Source of the DNA: a virus
DNA length: 24,506 nt
Virus record (IMG/VR): IMGVR_UViG_3300043409_000809
Location: 1-24,506 of that record
Reading direction: 5' to 3' (one strand)
The notes below the pieces were generated by a model. That model had not been told where the DNA came from and made no database searches. It saw only the letters and a program-made list of their open reading frames with translations. The translations under genes and the position numbers were made by a program. Positions within the stretch are counted from its first letter, which is position 1, and each line of letters starts with the position of its first letter. Shown in pieces: positions 8,146 to 16,803 of this stretch.

Positions 8146-11100
8146 ATGACGAAAAACCAGCGTGATTGGTTGATCAAAAACAACCTTGATCCAGAGATCT
8201 ATGACGTAGATGCGGAAGGAAACGTCTCTGAAAACCCAATCATGGGTAAGGGTGAGGCTGCTCTGCGATCGGCTGCTGTCAGCGTTGCTCCTTCTCTCAC
8301 TGCTATTCCTGCTTCGGTGGCAGGTGGTAAGGGTGGAGCCTTGCTTGGCGCACCGTTTGGTCCTCTTGGAATACTTGTAGGCGGAGGTTTAGGCGCGTTG
8401 AGTGCAGGTGCTGCGGCTGCTTACGCTACCAGCAAAGCTCAGGAAGCACTGCTTGAGAGGTACTCTCCTGAGACGCTTCAGAAGTTATCGCAAGCTCAAG
8501 AAGAACAGCCTGTATCTTCTTACGTTGGTGGATTTGTTCCCACCGCGCTAACCGCTCGTCCATCCCTTAAAGGACTCAGCGAACTTGGTAGGCCACTGAC
8601 TCGTCAGACTACGCTTCGTGAAGCCATCACCAAGCCGGCGTTTGTTGAGCCTGCCATGAACGTAACGGCCAACGTAGCACAAGCTACTGGCCAACAAGTG
8701 GCTGATTTAGCTCAGGGAGGTGAGTTCTCTGGTGGCCGGCTTGCAGCGGACATCGCTCTTGGAACAGTCTTCAATCGTCCAACCAGGTTGGGACGTAAGC
8801 TTGGTATGTCGGAAGGACCGCAAGACGCTCCGCTTCAGAAGCTGGATCTTGAACGTGCAAGGTTTATGGCGGAAACGCCGGAAGAGTTTACCACGCCTCG
8901 TGAAGAACGGCTTGGAATCGGACGCGAGAAGGTTGCTCCTGAACAGTTCTTTGGAACTGAAATGGATCAGCGCAATCGTCCTATCAGCGAGGAACGCGCT
9001 GCTAAACAGTACGAGAACTGGTGGAAATCCGAAGCAGAACCAACCGTTGACCTGATCAAACAAGCGGCTGAAAGCGTTAAGCTTAAGATACCTCGCGATC
9101 GCCTCAATGAGTTGGCCAACGATCCGGATGTTGCTCGTGTCATTAACGATCCAACAACGCTTCCTGAGTTTATTTCAAAGCAGTATCAGGAAGGGCTTCA
9201 AGATGCATACGAGAACGCTGCCAAACAAAGTGAGGCCGCTAAAACTCAAACCTACAAAAACATCACGGATGATGCCGCAGACCTTTTGACTAAGGTGGAT
9301 CAAGGTGGTGTTCCTGGTTTTATAACTAACAATCTCAAAAACATTGCTGAGAAAAACGGAATCAAAATTGAGGGATCAGATACGCCTAACAGCGTCATCG
9401 AAAAACTCAGGCAGAAATCAAGATCATACCAAGAAACTCCCGATTGGATGCGCCCTGCTCCAGAGGATATTGCTAAGGCAGAGTCGATTCAGAAACAAAA
9501 CGCAGAGGCTGGTCTTATGGAGGAGGGCTTGGCCGCTCAAGATCTTCTGAACGAACAGAAGAAAATGCGGAACAAGCAAGGTGTTGCCGCCGCCCGTGAG
9601 ATCTACAACGACATCTACAGCCGTTTCCAACGCGAAGGCGAAGGCGCAAAGATCACTCAGCCCGACATAGATGCAGCCGCCCAGATCGCCGCTCGCCGAA
9701 ATCTAACCATCGAGCTTGATCGTCCGTTCATTGGATCAACCGAGATCCGAGGTATGTACCTGTCTGATCCTAAGACTGGTAACCGCATCGTCCGCGTTAA
9801 CCCGTTGATGGCCACTCGTGATACGGCCATCCATGAGATCGGTCACGATGTGTTCCAAGGGGTCACGAATCCTTCCATGCGGAAGTCACTGCTTGAGTCT
9901 GCTCAAGACAGTCCCGCGTACAAAAGCGAGCTTCTGGCCCGCAATGCTGAGGTTCAGGAAGGAAAGCTCACGCCTAAGCAGGCCCAGGAACTCGCGCTTG
10001 AAGAAGGTCTTATCCAATCGTTCGGAGAGCAGATCCCCAACATCCAGCGTAGTGAGATCCGGTCTTGGTTCAACGCCTTCAAGGCTTCCACCAAGCAACT
10101 CTTCACTGGAAAGGTTTCTCCAGAAGACGCTATCGCGTGGATGCACTACGCAACCACCGAGTCAGTTCCTTGGAAGGGAGTGACTGCTCCGAAAGCTGGT
10201 GAGCAGCGGACGCAGAGGGGGAGTGTTGACGACACCGCTTATCTGAAAGCTGTCGAGTCTGGAGATAATGAGACGGCCCAGCGGATGGTCGATAAAGCAG
10301 CAAAAGAAGCTGGATACGACACTGCTCTGTGGCATGGAACCGACAAAAAATTCAACGTGTTTAAGACAGAAGAAGGTGCGTTTTTTGCCTTAGATAAAAA
10401 CACTGCGAACATATTTGGCAACACCAGAAAATATTACGTTGATTTAGGTAAAAATGCAGAGGTTGCTAAGAGTTCTGAAATTGGAAAACGGGAAATAAAA
10501 TCATTAAAGGATTCAGGTTATACATCAGCAAGTGGAGAAATATCTGGTATTGGCGGAAAGGAGTTTATTGTTTTTAATCCATCACAGATTAAATCAGCAG
10601 AAGCAATCACTCGTGATAGTTCTGGCAACGTAATTCCTCTATCAGAACGGTTTAACAGAAAGAGTTCTGACATCCGTTTCCAACGGCCCGAGGAAAATAC
10701 ACGCAAGTTCGCAGGGCGTGTTGCCGAGGCTGAGTCAGTTCCTGAAGAGGTGCGCCAGACAGTTCGCCAGTCTCCTGAATCGCAGTACGAGCAGCAGAAG
10801 GTGAACGAGGTGGTTGATCGCGCATCGTCGATGACGATGACTCAGCTCGCTGCTGATATGGCAGATGCAGAGTCCAACACCAGGGTCGCTTCTGGAATGG
10901 AAACCTTCAGTCGCCAGATCAATTCAGGCGATATGGCTGGGGCCAGTAGCACCGCGTTGTCTCTGTCCAAAAGCGGAACCACTTGGGGTCAGCTCATCAA
11001 TCAATTCAAGCTCCTCAATTCCTCCACTCCAGAGGGATTGGTTCGGCTGGTTCAAGATTCGCTCGCAAATAAGAAGCGACCGCCTCTTACCCAGCAACAG

Positions 11101-13254
11101 GCAGCTATCTTGATGGACGGTGCGAGCAGGCTAAAGCTGGCCGACAATGAAGTCCTGGCCGCAGGTCGCGTTGCCCGTGATGCGTTCGCTGCCAATGATG
11201 TCGCTGCAATAAACCAGAGCATCAAGCAACTGGACTTGGCCGATGCAAAACGATCCGAGATCGATGTCATCCTCAACGAGGCAATTTCCAAGATCAATCC
11301 AGCCGATGCCGCGGACTTGTTCATCTCGATGGTCCAGGGTTCCGTAATGGGTCCAATATCAATCGTCCGCAACGTAGTGGGTAATGCCATCAATTATCCT
11401 TTGCGTGAGCTTGGAGATGCCGGTGCCGCACTCATCGATGCGACCTTCTCAAAGGACAAGAACAACTCCTTCAACATCCGCGCTCGTACCGTTGATCGAA
11501 TCGATGCAATCGGACGATCGTTGCCAGCCGCTGCTAAGACCCTTCTAAAGGGATCTAATGCGATGCCGTATGAGTTGGGAACCAGCATTGGTAACCCGCT
11601 CAATTTCCAGCGGGCATGGCGGCGAATTGCCGAGGACTTTGCCAATGGCAAAATTGGTTCCGCGTTGTCTCCTCGAAACCTGACCGAAGCAACTATCGGC
11701 ATCCTGCCGGACATCATGCTTCGCCTCACTCAGGCCACAGACATCCCATTCCGACAGGCTGAACGCGCCCGCATCATCAGCGAGATTGGTCGCACCAAAG
11801 GTTTATCTGAAGCCCAGATCCAGATCGCCGTGCGAGATCCAAAGCTTGCGTTCGTTACCGATGTGGAAGCCCAGCGCGGTCGCCGCGGATTCACCGAAGA
11901 TGATCTGGCTACCATCGAAACCGAATCGGCTAGATCGGTGTTTCAACAAGATAACACGGCCACCAAAGCAGTCGCCGGCATCAATCGGTTCATCAAAAAT
12001 GAAATTGGATCCTCAGCCTACATTCCCTATCGCCTCATCTCGCTGTTCCAAAAGACCCCCATCAATGTAGCCGCAGAGGCTCTCCAGTTTACTCCTGCCG
12101 GCGCATTGCAGGATTGGAGCAAAATGACTCCTCGTGATCGCAACATCGCGGCATCTCGAATCGCTGTCGGAGCAATGGTTACAACGGCTTTTGGTTACCT
12201 CTACCACAAAGGGATCATCACCCCGAACCTTGATACCGCTGGTGAGACCAACAAGGCTCGTGAGTTGGCCAAAGCTGGTGGCGTGATGCCTCCAGGTACG
12301 ATCAACCTGTCAGCGGTCAAACGGCTAGTTGGTGGGGGTAAAACAGAGTTTCAAGGGGGAGACACTGTTGTCGATCTCTCTTCGCTAGGAACCGCTGGCG
12401 CATTGGGAATCATGGCTGGGACAGCCCTTCGGCAATCGGAACGTGGACGCACCAACGAGGAGCTGATGACTACGGTTTTCAAAGGCGTTCCAACCTCTGG
12501 ACTCAACTTCGTGATGGAGCAGCAGTTCCTCAAGGGAACCAGCGACTTCATCAAGCTGCTCTCGCAGGAATCCAGCAACTCAATGGATCGGTGGCTCAAG
12601 AATCTTGCAGTCACCGCTGCAACGCCCTTGGCTCCAGCCGTCCTCGGATCTGTCCGCCGCGCTGAACGTGATAAGCTGCCGGTAATCGGTGGCCAGAGCT
12701 TCATCAAGGATACCGTCGATGAACTCAATCAGCGGTACGCCGCCCTTGGGTTGGCCATCCCTGGTGTAAAGGATCCGAACGCCATGCCGGTGCGCCGCGA
12801 TCTCTGGGGACAAGCCGTTGAACAGACTCCAAAGGGCAGCAACCCTTGGGTCTATCAGTTCTTCAATGCTTGGAAGGCCCGCGAGATCGATGCCGATCCG
12901 CTCAACACATCGATCTACACAATCTGGAGGCGGACCGCGGACAACAGCGCGATACCTTCGGTGCCAAGCCCCAGCTTGACTTGGAAGCAGAAGACCTACG
13001 AGCGGATGGCTCCTGAACAGTTTGATCGATACAGCGAATTGGTGGGGCAATACCGCAGATTGCGGGCAGAACAGGAGTTTATGCGTCCGCGCTTTCAGCA
13101 GGGTGGCGATGAGCGAAAACTCAAGCTCCTGCAACGCGCCTACGATGATGGCCTGCTTATAGCCAAGAAGCAGTTTGTTCGGGAACTCATTCAATCCGGC
13201 CAAACTCTCACGCCAGTCGCCGCTCGCCGCGGGTTCCAACAACCCTCCGAGTAA
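8146..13254 (+). CDS. Giant polyvalent ejection protein with metallopeptidase and ADP-ribosyltransferase domains
   Basis: 1702 aa. In order: a short N-terminal helix; a Gly/Ala-rich hydrophobic stretch at about 42-95, possibly membrane-inserting; long helical regions; a zinc-peptidase motif HEIGH at 563-567; an ADP-ribosyltransferase-like domain at about 698-846 with LWHGT (H730, G731), GAFFALDK (F746) and the closing EFIVFNPSQIKSA from 806; then helical regions with GSVMGPISIVRNVVGNAINY, as in large phage 'polyvalent' proteins; and a C-terminal module with RRDLWGQAVEQTP and NPWVYQFFNAWK. Such proteins are packaged and injected with the DNA and often carry toxin-like domains. The peptidase may open a path or cleave a host protein, and the transferase may modify host targets; targets are unknown. 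Nucleotides 10381-10620 are 34% G+C against 55-57% in flanks. Confidence 0.75.
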   Translation: MTKNQRDWLIKNNLDPEIYDVDAEGNVSENPIMGKGEAALRSAAVSVAPSLTAIPASVAGGKGGALLGAPFGPLGILVGGGLGALSAGAAAAYATSKAQEALLERYSPETLQKLSQAQEEQPVSSYVGGFVPTALTARPSLKGLSELGRPLTRQTTLREAITKPAFVEPAMNVTANVAQATGQQVADLAQGGEFSGGRLAADIALGTVFNRPTRLGRKLGMSEGPQDAPLQKLDLERARFMAETPEEFTTPREERLGIGREKVAPEQFFGTEMDQRNRPISEERAAKQYENWWKSEAEPTVDLIKQAAESVKLKIPRDRLNELANDPDVARVINDPTTLPEFISKQYQEGLQDAYENAAKQSEAAKTQTYKNITDDAADLLTKVDQGGVPGFITNNLKNIAEKNGIKIEGSDTPNSVIEKLRQKSRSYQETPDWMRPAPEDIAKAESIQKQNAEAGLMEEGLAAQDLLNEQKKMRNKQGVAAAREIYNDIYSRFQREGEGAKITQPDIDAAAQIAARRNLTIELDRPFIGSTEIRGMYLSDPKTGNRIVRVNPLMATRDTAIHEIGHDVFQGVTNPSMRKSLLESAQDSPAYKSELLARNAEVQEGKLTPKQAQELALEEGLIQSFGEQIPNIQRSEIRSWFNAFKASTKQLFTGKVSPEDAIAWMHYATTESVPWKGVTAPKAGEQRTQRGSVDDTAYLKAVESGDNETAQRMVDKAAKEAGYDTALWHGTDKKFNVFKTEEGAFFALDKNTANIFGNTRKYYVDLGKNAEVAKSSEIGKREIKSLKDSGYTSASGEISGIGGKEFIVFNPSQIKSAEAITRDSSGNVIPLSERFNRKSSDIRFQRPEENTRKFAGRVAEAESVPEEVRQTVRQSPESQYEQQKVNEVVDRASSMTMTQLAADMADAESNTRVASGMETFSRQINSGDMAGASSTALSLSKSGTTWGQLINQFKLLNSSTPEGLVRLVQDSLANKKRPPLTQQQAAILMDGASRLKLADNEVLAAGRVARDAFAANDVAAINQSIKQLDLADAKRSEIDVILNEAISKINPADAADLFISMVQGSVMGPISIVRNVVGNAINYPLRELGDAGAALIDATFSKDKNNSFNIRARTVDRIDAIGRSLPAAAKTLLKGSNAMPYELGTSIGNPLNFQRAWRRIAEDFANGKIGSALSPRNLTEATIGILPDIMLRLTQATDIPFRQAERARIISEIGRTKGLSEAQIQIAVRDPKLAFVTDVEAQRGRRGFTEDDLATIETESARSVFQQDNTATKAVAGINRFIKNEIGSSAYIPYRLISLFQKTPINVAAEALQFTPAGALQDWSKMTPRDRNIAASRIAVGAMVTTAFGYLYHKGIITPNLDTAGETNKARELAKAGGVMPPGTINLSAVKRLVGGGKTEFQGGDTVVDLSSLGTAGALGIMAGTALRQSERGRTNEELMTTVFKGVPTSGLNFVMEQQFLKGTSDFIKLLSQESSNSMDRWLKNLAVTAATPLAPAVLGSVRRAERDKLPVIGGQSFIKDTVDELNQRYAALGLAIPGVKDPNAMPVRRDLWGQAVEQTPKGSNPWVYQFFNAWKAREIDADPLNTSIYTIWRRTADNSAIPSVPSPSLTWKQKTYERMAPEQFDRYSELVGQYRRLRAEQEFMRPRFQQGGDERKLKLLQRAYDDGLLIAKKQFVRELIQSGQTLTPVAARRGFQQPSE

Positions 13255-13308
13255 ACTTTCCGAAAGAAAACTCTCGACAGTTTGCAACACGCTGCTACTT
13301 TGGCTTGC

Positions 13309-13479
13309 GTGAGCGTAAAACTTCTAACCGTCCAAGAGATCGCATCCGCTCTCGGGACTCATCCCGAGACGGTGCGTCGGTGGATCCGGTCAGGAAAACT
13401 TCCGGCTATGAAAGCTACGAAGCGCACCATCCGTGTCCGCTCCGATGTAATCGAAGAATTGTTAAGACAAAATCCATGA
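13309..13479 (+). CDS. Excisionase-like / MerR-like HTH DNA-binding protein
   Basis: About 56 aa. The core LLTVQEIASALGTHPETVRR followed by WIRSGKLPA and a short basic wing (KATKRTIRVRS) is the standard small winged HTH of the helix_turn_helix_17/excisionase type. It binds DNA, probably as a regulator of the early block or an architectural protein; no integrase is in view, so an excision role is unlikely here. The GTG at 13309 gives MSVKLLTVQE, the usual family beginning; TTG codons at 13300 and 13282 would add up to 9 residues, and none has a good Shine-Dalgarno. Its stop overlaps the RecT-like start by ATGA. It is the first gene after the virion block. Confidence 0.7.
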   Translation: MSVKLLTVQEIASALGTHPETVRRWIRSGKLPAMKATKRTIRVRSDVIEELLRQNP

Positions 13480-14261
13480 ACAACTCAATCGCAACGACAA
13501 CACCCTCGGATAACTCCGAGATGTACTCCAAAATACAGGATCCAATCTCTGCCATCGAAAAGATGGGCGAGTGGATCGCGGCCAGCGGAATGCTTGGCTG
13601 CACCAAGGTCGAGCAGGGAAAACTTATCGCGTGGCAGTGCGCCGCCGAGAAGAAGACCCCGTTCGATTTCAAGAGAGAATACCACATAATCAACGGCTCC
13701 CTCAGCATGCGCTCCGATGCCATGCTCGCCGGATACCGTGCTCGCGGAGGTAAGATCCTCTGGAAGCAGTTCGACTCCCGCGCCGCCATCGCCCTCTGGA
13801 CCTATGATGGCAACGCTTGCGAGATCTCCTTCACCACCGAGGACGCTAAGATGGCTGGTCTATTGCCCGCCAAGCCGGGGTCTGGATGGGCCAAGGATCC
13901 ATCCGCAATGCTCCGCGCTCGTTGTATATCCAAAGCGGTTCGCATGCTCGCCCCCGAGGTTGTGGCCGGCATCTACACACCGGAGGAGACCGAGGAGTTT
14001 ACCCCCGCTCTCACCGAGGTATCGGTCGCTCCCACTAAGAGCTTCGACATCACCGCCAAACTCGAAGCCCTGTTCGAGGATCGCGAGCAAGAGGTCAACG
14101 CCCTGCTTCTCAAGGCCGGTCGCATTCAGGATGGTCAGACATTCCGCGATCTCCCCGATGCGGTCGCATCGAAGTACATCAGCAAGCCGGACCTCATCCT
14201 GTCCAAGCTCGCCGTCATCGTCACCCCTGAGATCGCCACCACGGAGGTTTCCAATGGTTGA
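13476..14261 (+). CDS. recT: RecT-family single-strand annealing protein
   Basis: 261 aa from the ATG at 13476; the frame extends upstream but that part overlaps the HTH gene. Residues 61-88 (TPFDFKREYHIINGSLSMRS, then DAMLAGYRARG) match the RecT family signature, where the 'P..F...y.I..GklsM..da..a..r..G' pattern is characteristic. SGWAKDPSAMLRARCISKAV and PEVVAGIYTPEE also follow the family order. RecT-type proteins coat resected single strands and anneal them to complementary DNA, working with a partner exonuclease, here the next gene. Overlaps: ATGA with the HTH gene and 8 bases with the exonuclease. The C-terminal 90 residues are more variable. Confidence 0.72.
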   Translation: MNNSIATTTPSDNSEMYSKIQDPISAIEKMGEWIAASGMLGCTKVEQGKLIAWQCAAEKKTPFDFKREYHIINGSLSMRSDAMLAGYRARGGKILWKQFDSRAAIALWTYDGNACEISFTTEDAKMAGLLPAKPGSGWAKDPSAMLRARCISKAVRMLAPEVVAGIYTPEETEEFTPALTEVSVAPTKSFDITAKLEALFEDREQEVNALLLKAGRIQDGQTFRDLPDAVASKYISKPDLILSKLAVIVTPEIATTEVSNG

Positions 14262-15030
14262 TATCATGCACGACATGCCCGCCGCGGATTACCACGAGGC
14301 GAAGGCACTCTCGAAGTCCGGTCTCGATCAGTTCCGTAAGTCGCCCGCGCACTTCCGCTCTTGGCAGGATGGCAAGACCCGCAACGAATCCAGTCCCGCG
14401 CTGGAGTTCGGTACCGCCGCACATTGCGCCGTGTTGGAGCCAGAACGCTTCATCCTGACCTACAGGCTCTTCAATGGTGATCGTCGCACCAAGCAGGGTA
14501 AGGAAGACCACCAACTGATCATCGACAACGGACAGATACCGCTTCCTCCGGATCAGTGGAACAACCTCACCGGAGCAGCCGATGCGGTTCACGCTCATCC
14601 TGCTGCCGCTGGCCTGCTGGATGGAATCAAGACCGAGGTCTCCTACTTTGCCGAATGGTCCGGCATCGAGGTCAAAGCCCGTATCGATGGGATTGGCAAG
14701 GATTACATCATCGACCTCAAGACCACTCAGGACGCCTCACCCGCGGCCTTCGCCAAGTCTTGCGCTCAGTTTCGGTACCACGTTCAAGCCGCTTGGTATC
14801 AGCGCATCACCGGCATCAATCGGTTCATCTTCATCGCAGTCGAGAAGGAAGCACCCTACGGAGTCTGCTGCTACGAACTCGACCAGCAGGCCATCGATCT
14901 TGGTAACTCCATTATCGACGAGCAGCTCCGCACGTTCATCGAATGCCAAGAACTCAACTCTTGGCCTTGTTACCCTTCAACCACCCAAACACTCTCGCTG
15001 CCCGCGTGGGCGGCTCGTCAGTCCGAATAA
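14254..15030 (+). CDS. PD-(D/E)XK exonuclease (RecE/DUF3799-like)
   Basis: 258 aa from the ATG at 14254. The frame is open far upstream, but the RecT-like gene occupies that stretch. The nuclease core is visible: LSKSGLDQFRKSPAHF near the start, FGTAAH with H57, VKARIDG with D145, IIDLKTT with D154 and K156, and the Q178..Y182 pair (VQAAWYQ) typical of the exonuclease-VIII-like/YqaJ group. These residues would bind metal and cut one strand, producing the single-stranded DNA that the adjacent RecT-like protein coats. The 8-base overlap with that gene points to coupled translation. Length fits the family. Confidence 0.78.
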   Translation: MVDIMHDMPAADYHEAKALSKSGLDQFRKSPAHFRSWQDGKTRNESSPALEFGTAAHCAVLEPERFILTYRLFNGDRRTKQGKEDHQLIIDNGQIPLPPDQWNNLTGAADAVHAHPAAAGLLDGIKTEVSYFAEWSGIEVKARIDGIGKDYIIDLKTTQDASPAAFAKSCAQFRYHVQAAWYQRITGINRFIFIAVEKEAPYGVCCYELDQQAIDLGNSIIDEQLRTFIECQELNSWPCYPSTTQTLSLPAWAARQSE

Positions 15031-15055
15031 CAAACATCAACCAACGCACAATAAT

Positions 15056-15475
15056 ATGACATTCAAAGTAGATAGAGCATCCGCAGAAGTTAAGCCGTTC
15101 GCCGCTCCCGGCGAATACACCGTCACCGTCAATTCCTGTAAGGACGATGGACTCGACAAGTCTGGCAACGCCGTCGCAACCCTCCGTTACAAGGGGCCAG
15201 CCGGTGAGGTCATCAGTGACCGCTTCGTTCTCAAGGACACGATGATGTGGAGGCTTCAGGCACTCATCAGTGCCACCGAAGCTAACATCGCTGATGGAGA
15301 TGAGTTCGATTTTAGCATTGGAGGGGCGTTCCTACGGTTCTTGCAGGGATTCGTTGGCTTGTCCCTTGTGATCGTAATCGAGGAAGAGAAGTACATCGAC
15401 AAGCATGGTGCCGAACAAACGACCTTCCGAGTGCGCCGCATGAAGAAAGTGCCCGCTGATCTCGACGCCATCTAA
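15056..15475 (+). CDS. Candidate ssDNA-binding protein (DUF669-like)
   Basis: 139 aa. A beta-barrel-like pattern with PFAAPGEYTVTVNSC, ATLRYKGPAGEVISDRFVL and WRLQALISATE resembles the DUF669 group of phage proteins found beside recombination genes and thought to bind single-stranded DNA. A late strand (SLVIVIEEEKYIDKHG) and a basic FRVRRMKK end also fit. It would protect the strands made by the exonuclease. The ATG at 15056 follows an A-rich leader (AACAAACATC) in a 25-base gap, with no clear Shine-Dalgarno. A hairpin follows the stop by 14 bases. Identification by pattern and position only. Confidence 0.5.
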   Translation: MTFKVDRASAEVKPFAAPGEYTVTVNSCKDDGLDKSGNAVATLRYKGPAGEVISDRFVLKDTMMWRLQALISATEANIADGDEFDFSIGGAFLRFLQGFVGLSLVIVIEEEKYIDKHGAEQTTFRVRRMKKVPADLDAI

Positions 15476-15489
15476 TATCTAAACGAAAG

Positions 15490-15515
15490 CCCCCGGGAGG
15501 TGCAGCTCCCGGGGG
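15490..15515 (+). terminator. Perfect 10-bp G/C hairpin (terminator-like)
   Basis: CCCCCGGGAG (15490-15499) and CTCCCGGGGG (15506-15515) pair perfectly around a 6-base loop GTGCAG. It lies between the DUF669-like gene and the helicase. No T-tract follows on the + strand; read on the - strand the hairpin is followed by CTTTCGTTT, so it would end antisense transcripts better. It may be an attenuator, RNA-stability element or weak terminator. Confidence 0.4.
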
Positions 15516-15522
15516 TGATCGA

Positions 15523-15535
15523 GTCCCAAACAAAC
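15523..15535 (+). repeat. Leader repeat GTCCCAAACAAAC, copy 1
   Basis: This 13-mer stands 18 bases before the helicase ATG (15554). The same 12 bases recur exactly at 16764 and all 13 at 20974, each just before a gene start, where no Shine-Dalgarno is visible. Function unknown; see the finding on this motif. Confidence 0.6.
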
Positions 15536-15553
15536 ATAGTCGCAACGAACGCT

Positions 15554-16675
15554 ATGCAGACCAAAGATCATCCCGAAACCAATTCGACGCAAGCATTTCT
15601 GCTTCGTCCCTACCAGCAACGAGCCGTCGAGTGGGCTAAGTCTGGAGCCGATGGACTCATCATCGCTCCTGCTGGATGCGGCAAGACCGTCATCGCTTCT
15701 TCCATCATCAAGCACTTTGCTCGATGGCCCGAGTGGACCTTTGGTTGGCTTGCTCCTACCCGTGAGACCTGTCAGCAGGCGATCGATTCGCTCATAGCAG
15801 TAGGAGTCGATACTTCACGGGTCGAGGTTCGTTGCCCCCATGAATCCGTAGATTTCTCCCGCAAGAACCTGATCATCGTCGATGAGGCCAAGCATGCGCC
15901 GGCGACCACTTGGAGTAAGATCATCGAGTCCTGCAAAGGACTTCGCTTCGGCTTTGACGCGACCCCCTGGTCCGATGATCCCGAGCGCAATGAGATCCTT
16001 CGTAAGATGTTCCGCGATACCCAGTTTGAGATCCGCCGTGATGAACTGGCCGGTGTACTCGCTCATGCCACCGTGTTCATGAATGACGCCACCGACCTCC
16101 ATCTCCAGCAGAGAATCGATGATCAAATCGAGAGGCTGTTTACCGATCGCAAGAGGTACATGCAGGTGAGTCAGCCCATCCTTCGGGCTATGTGCGCTTG
16201 GGAAGCACTCACCGAGATCGGTATCTGTGGCAACAAAGCCAGAAACCACATGGCAATCATGATGGCCGCAGCCGGTGGTCCTCAGTATCCCACACTCGTT
16301 CTGGTTCCACGAGTCACACTCGGAGAATATTACAACCTGTCCTTGAGCGGCTCCGTACTCGTTCACTCGAAGATGCCGAAGAAGCTTCGCCGCGAAGCGA
16401 TGGAAGAATTCAAGGCAGGGAACATCTCAACCATGATCGCCACTTCATTGGCCGATGAGGGGCTTGACCTTCCTAACGTCCACACCCTCGTGATGGTATC
16501 TGGAGGGCGGAGCGCACAGAAAACCATCCAGCGGGCCAGCCGTGCGCTGCGGCGGGCACCAGGCAAGGACACTGCCCTCATCCATGACTTCAAGGATACC
16601 TTCCATCCTCTGGCTCAGGCTCACTCCAAGAAACGGGTCAAGTGCTACAAGGAACTTGGATGCGCGATTCTATGA
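15554..16675 (+). CDS. Superfamily 2 DNA/RNA helicase (DEAD/DEAH-like)
   Basis: 373 aa from the ATG at 15554. Visible motifs: Walker A APAGCGKT (residues 38-45, K44), DEAKH as motif II (110-114), FGFDATP as a motif III equivalent, then a C-terminal helicase domain with VLVHSKMPKKLRREAMEEF, ATSLADEGLDLP and QRASRALRRAPGKDT (motif VI arginines). An opening with LRPYQQRAVEW is the Q-motif-like region of RecG/UvsW/RAD3-type phage helicases. It probably remodels forks or recombination intermediates in the recombination module. A GTG at 15500 would add 18 residues but lies inside the hairpin, so I prefer the ATG. The stop overlaps the next start by ATGA. Confidence 0.85.
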   Translation: MQTKDHPETNSTQAFLLRPYQQRAVEWAKSGADGLIIAPAGCGKTVIASSIIKHFARWPEWTFGWLAPTRETCQQAIDSLIAVGVDTSRVEVRCPHESVDFSRKNLIIVDEAKHAPATTWSKIIESCKGLRFGFDATPWSDDPERNEILRKMFRDTQFEIRRDELAGVLAHATVFMNDATDLHLQQRIDDQIERLFTDRKRYMQVSQPILRAMCAWEALTEIGICGNKARNHMAIMMAAAGGPQYPTLVLVPRVTLGEYYNLSLSGSVLVHSKMPKKLRREAMEEFKAGNISTMIATSLADEGLDLPNVHTLVMVSGGRSAQKTIQRASRALRRAPGKDTALIHDFKDTFHPLAQAHSKKRVKCYKELGCAIL

Positions 16676-16803
16676 ACACCGCACTGACTATCATGGGCAT
16701 GGCAGTACTGCTGCCACTGTGCGTGATCGCCGGGATCTATGTCGGCCACTCAATCACAATCAAGTCCCAAACAAATGAAACAAAAACAAAAAATGAGCTT
16801 TGA
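16672..16803 (+). CDS. Small single-span membrane protein, 43 aa
   Basis: The ATG at 16672 overlaps the helicase stop (ATGA), the same coupling used across this region. The product has one hydrophobic stretch at residues 5-25 (LTIMGMAVLLPLCVIAGIYV) followed by a short polar tail rich in Thr, Lys and Asn, so it is probably a one-pass inner membrane protein with a cytoplasmic or periplasmic tail. The tail encodes the second copy of the GTCCCAAACAAA motif and runs 11 bases into the next ORF. Short length leaves real doubt. A membrane-located accessory, lysis or superinfection role is possible, with no direct support. Confidence 0.45.
   Translation: MNTALTIMGMAVLLPLCVIAGIYVGHSITIKSQTNETKTKNEL
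16764..16775 (+). repeat. Leader repeat GTCCCAAACAAA, copy 2
   Basis: Exact 12-base match to the copies at 15523 and 20974. It overlaps the ATG at 16775 and stands 17 bases before the ATG at 16793. Here it lies inside the end of the 43-aa membrane protein ORF. Confidence 0.55.

Noticed and set aside
12580-13290. 236-aa - strand ORF opposite the end of the giant ejection protein
   Set aside because: The + strand encodes continuous, recognisable polyvalent protein sequence here; the reverse frame has no domain and isolated orientation.
13274-13301. Promoter-like TCGACA and TACTTT boxes before the HTH gene
   Set aside because: The -10 match is poor (three of six), spacing is 16, and the position would leave almost no leader; not enough to call.
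13305-13475. Upstream extension of the RecT-like ORF
   Set aside because: Arg/Ser-rich nonsense overlapping the HTH gene; the ATG at 13476 with ATGA overlap gives the expected family start.
13717-14253. Upstream extension of the exonuclease ORF
   Set aside because: Ser/Pro/Arg-rich frame over the RecT-like gene; family similarity begins only after the ATG at 14254.
15500-15553. GTG start extending the helicase by 18 residues
   Set aside because: It lies in the hairpin loop and leader repeat; the ATG at 15554 is better placed before the Q-motif-like region.
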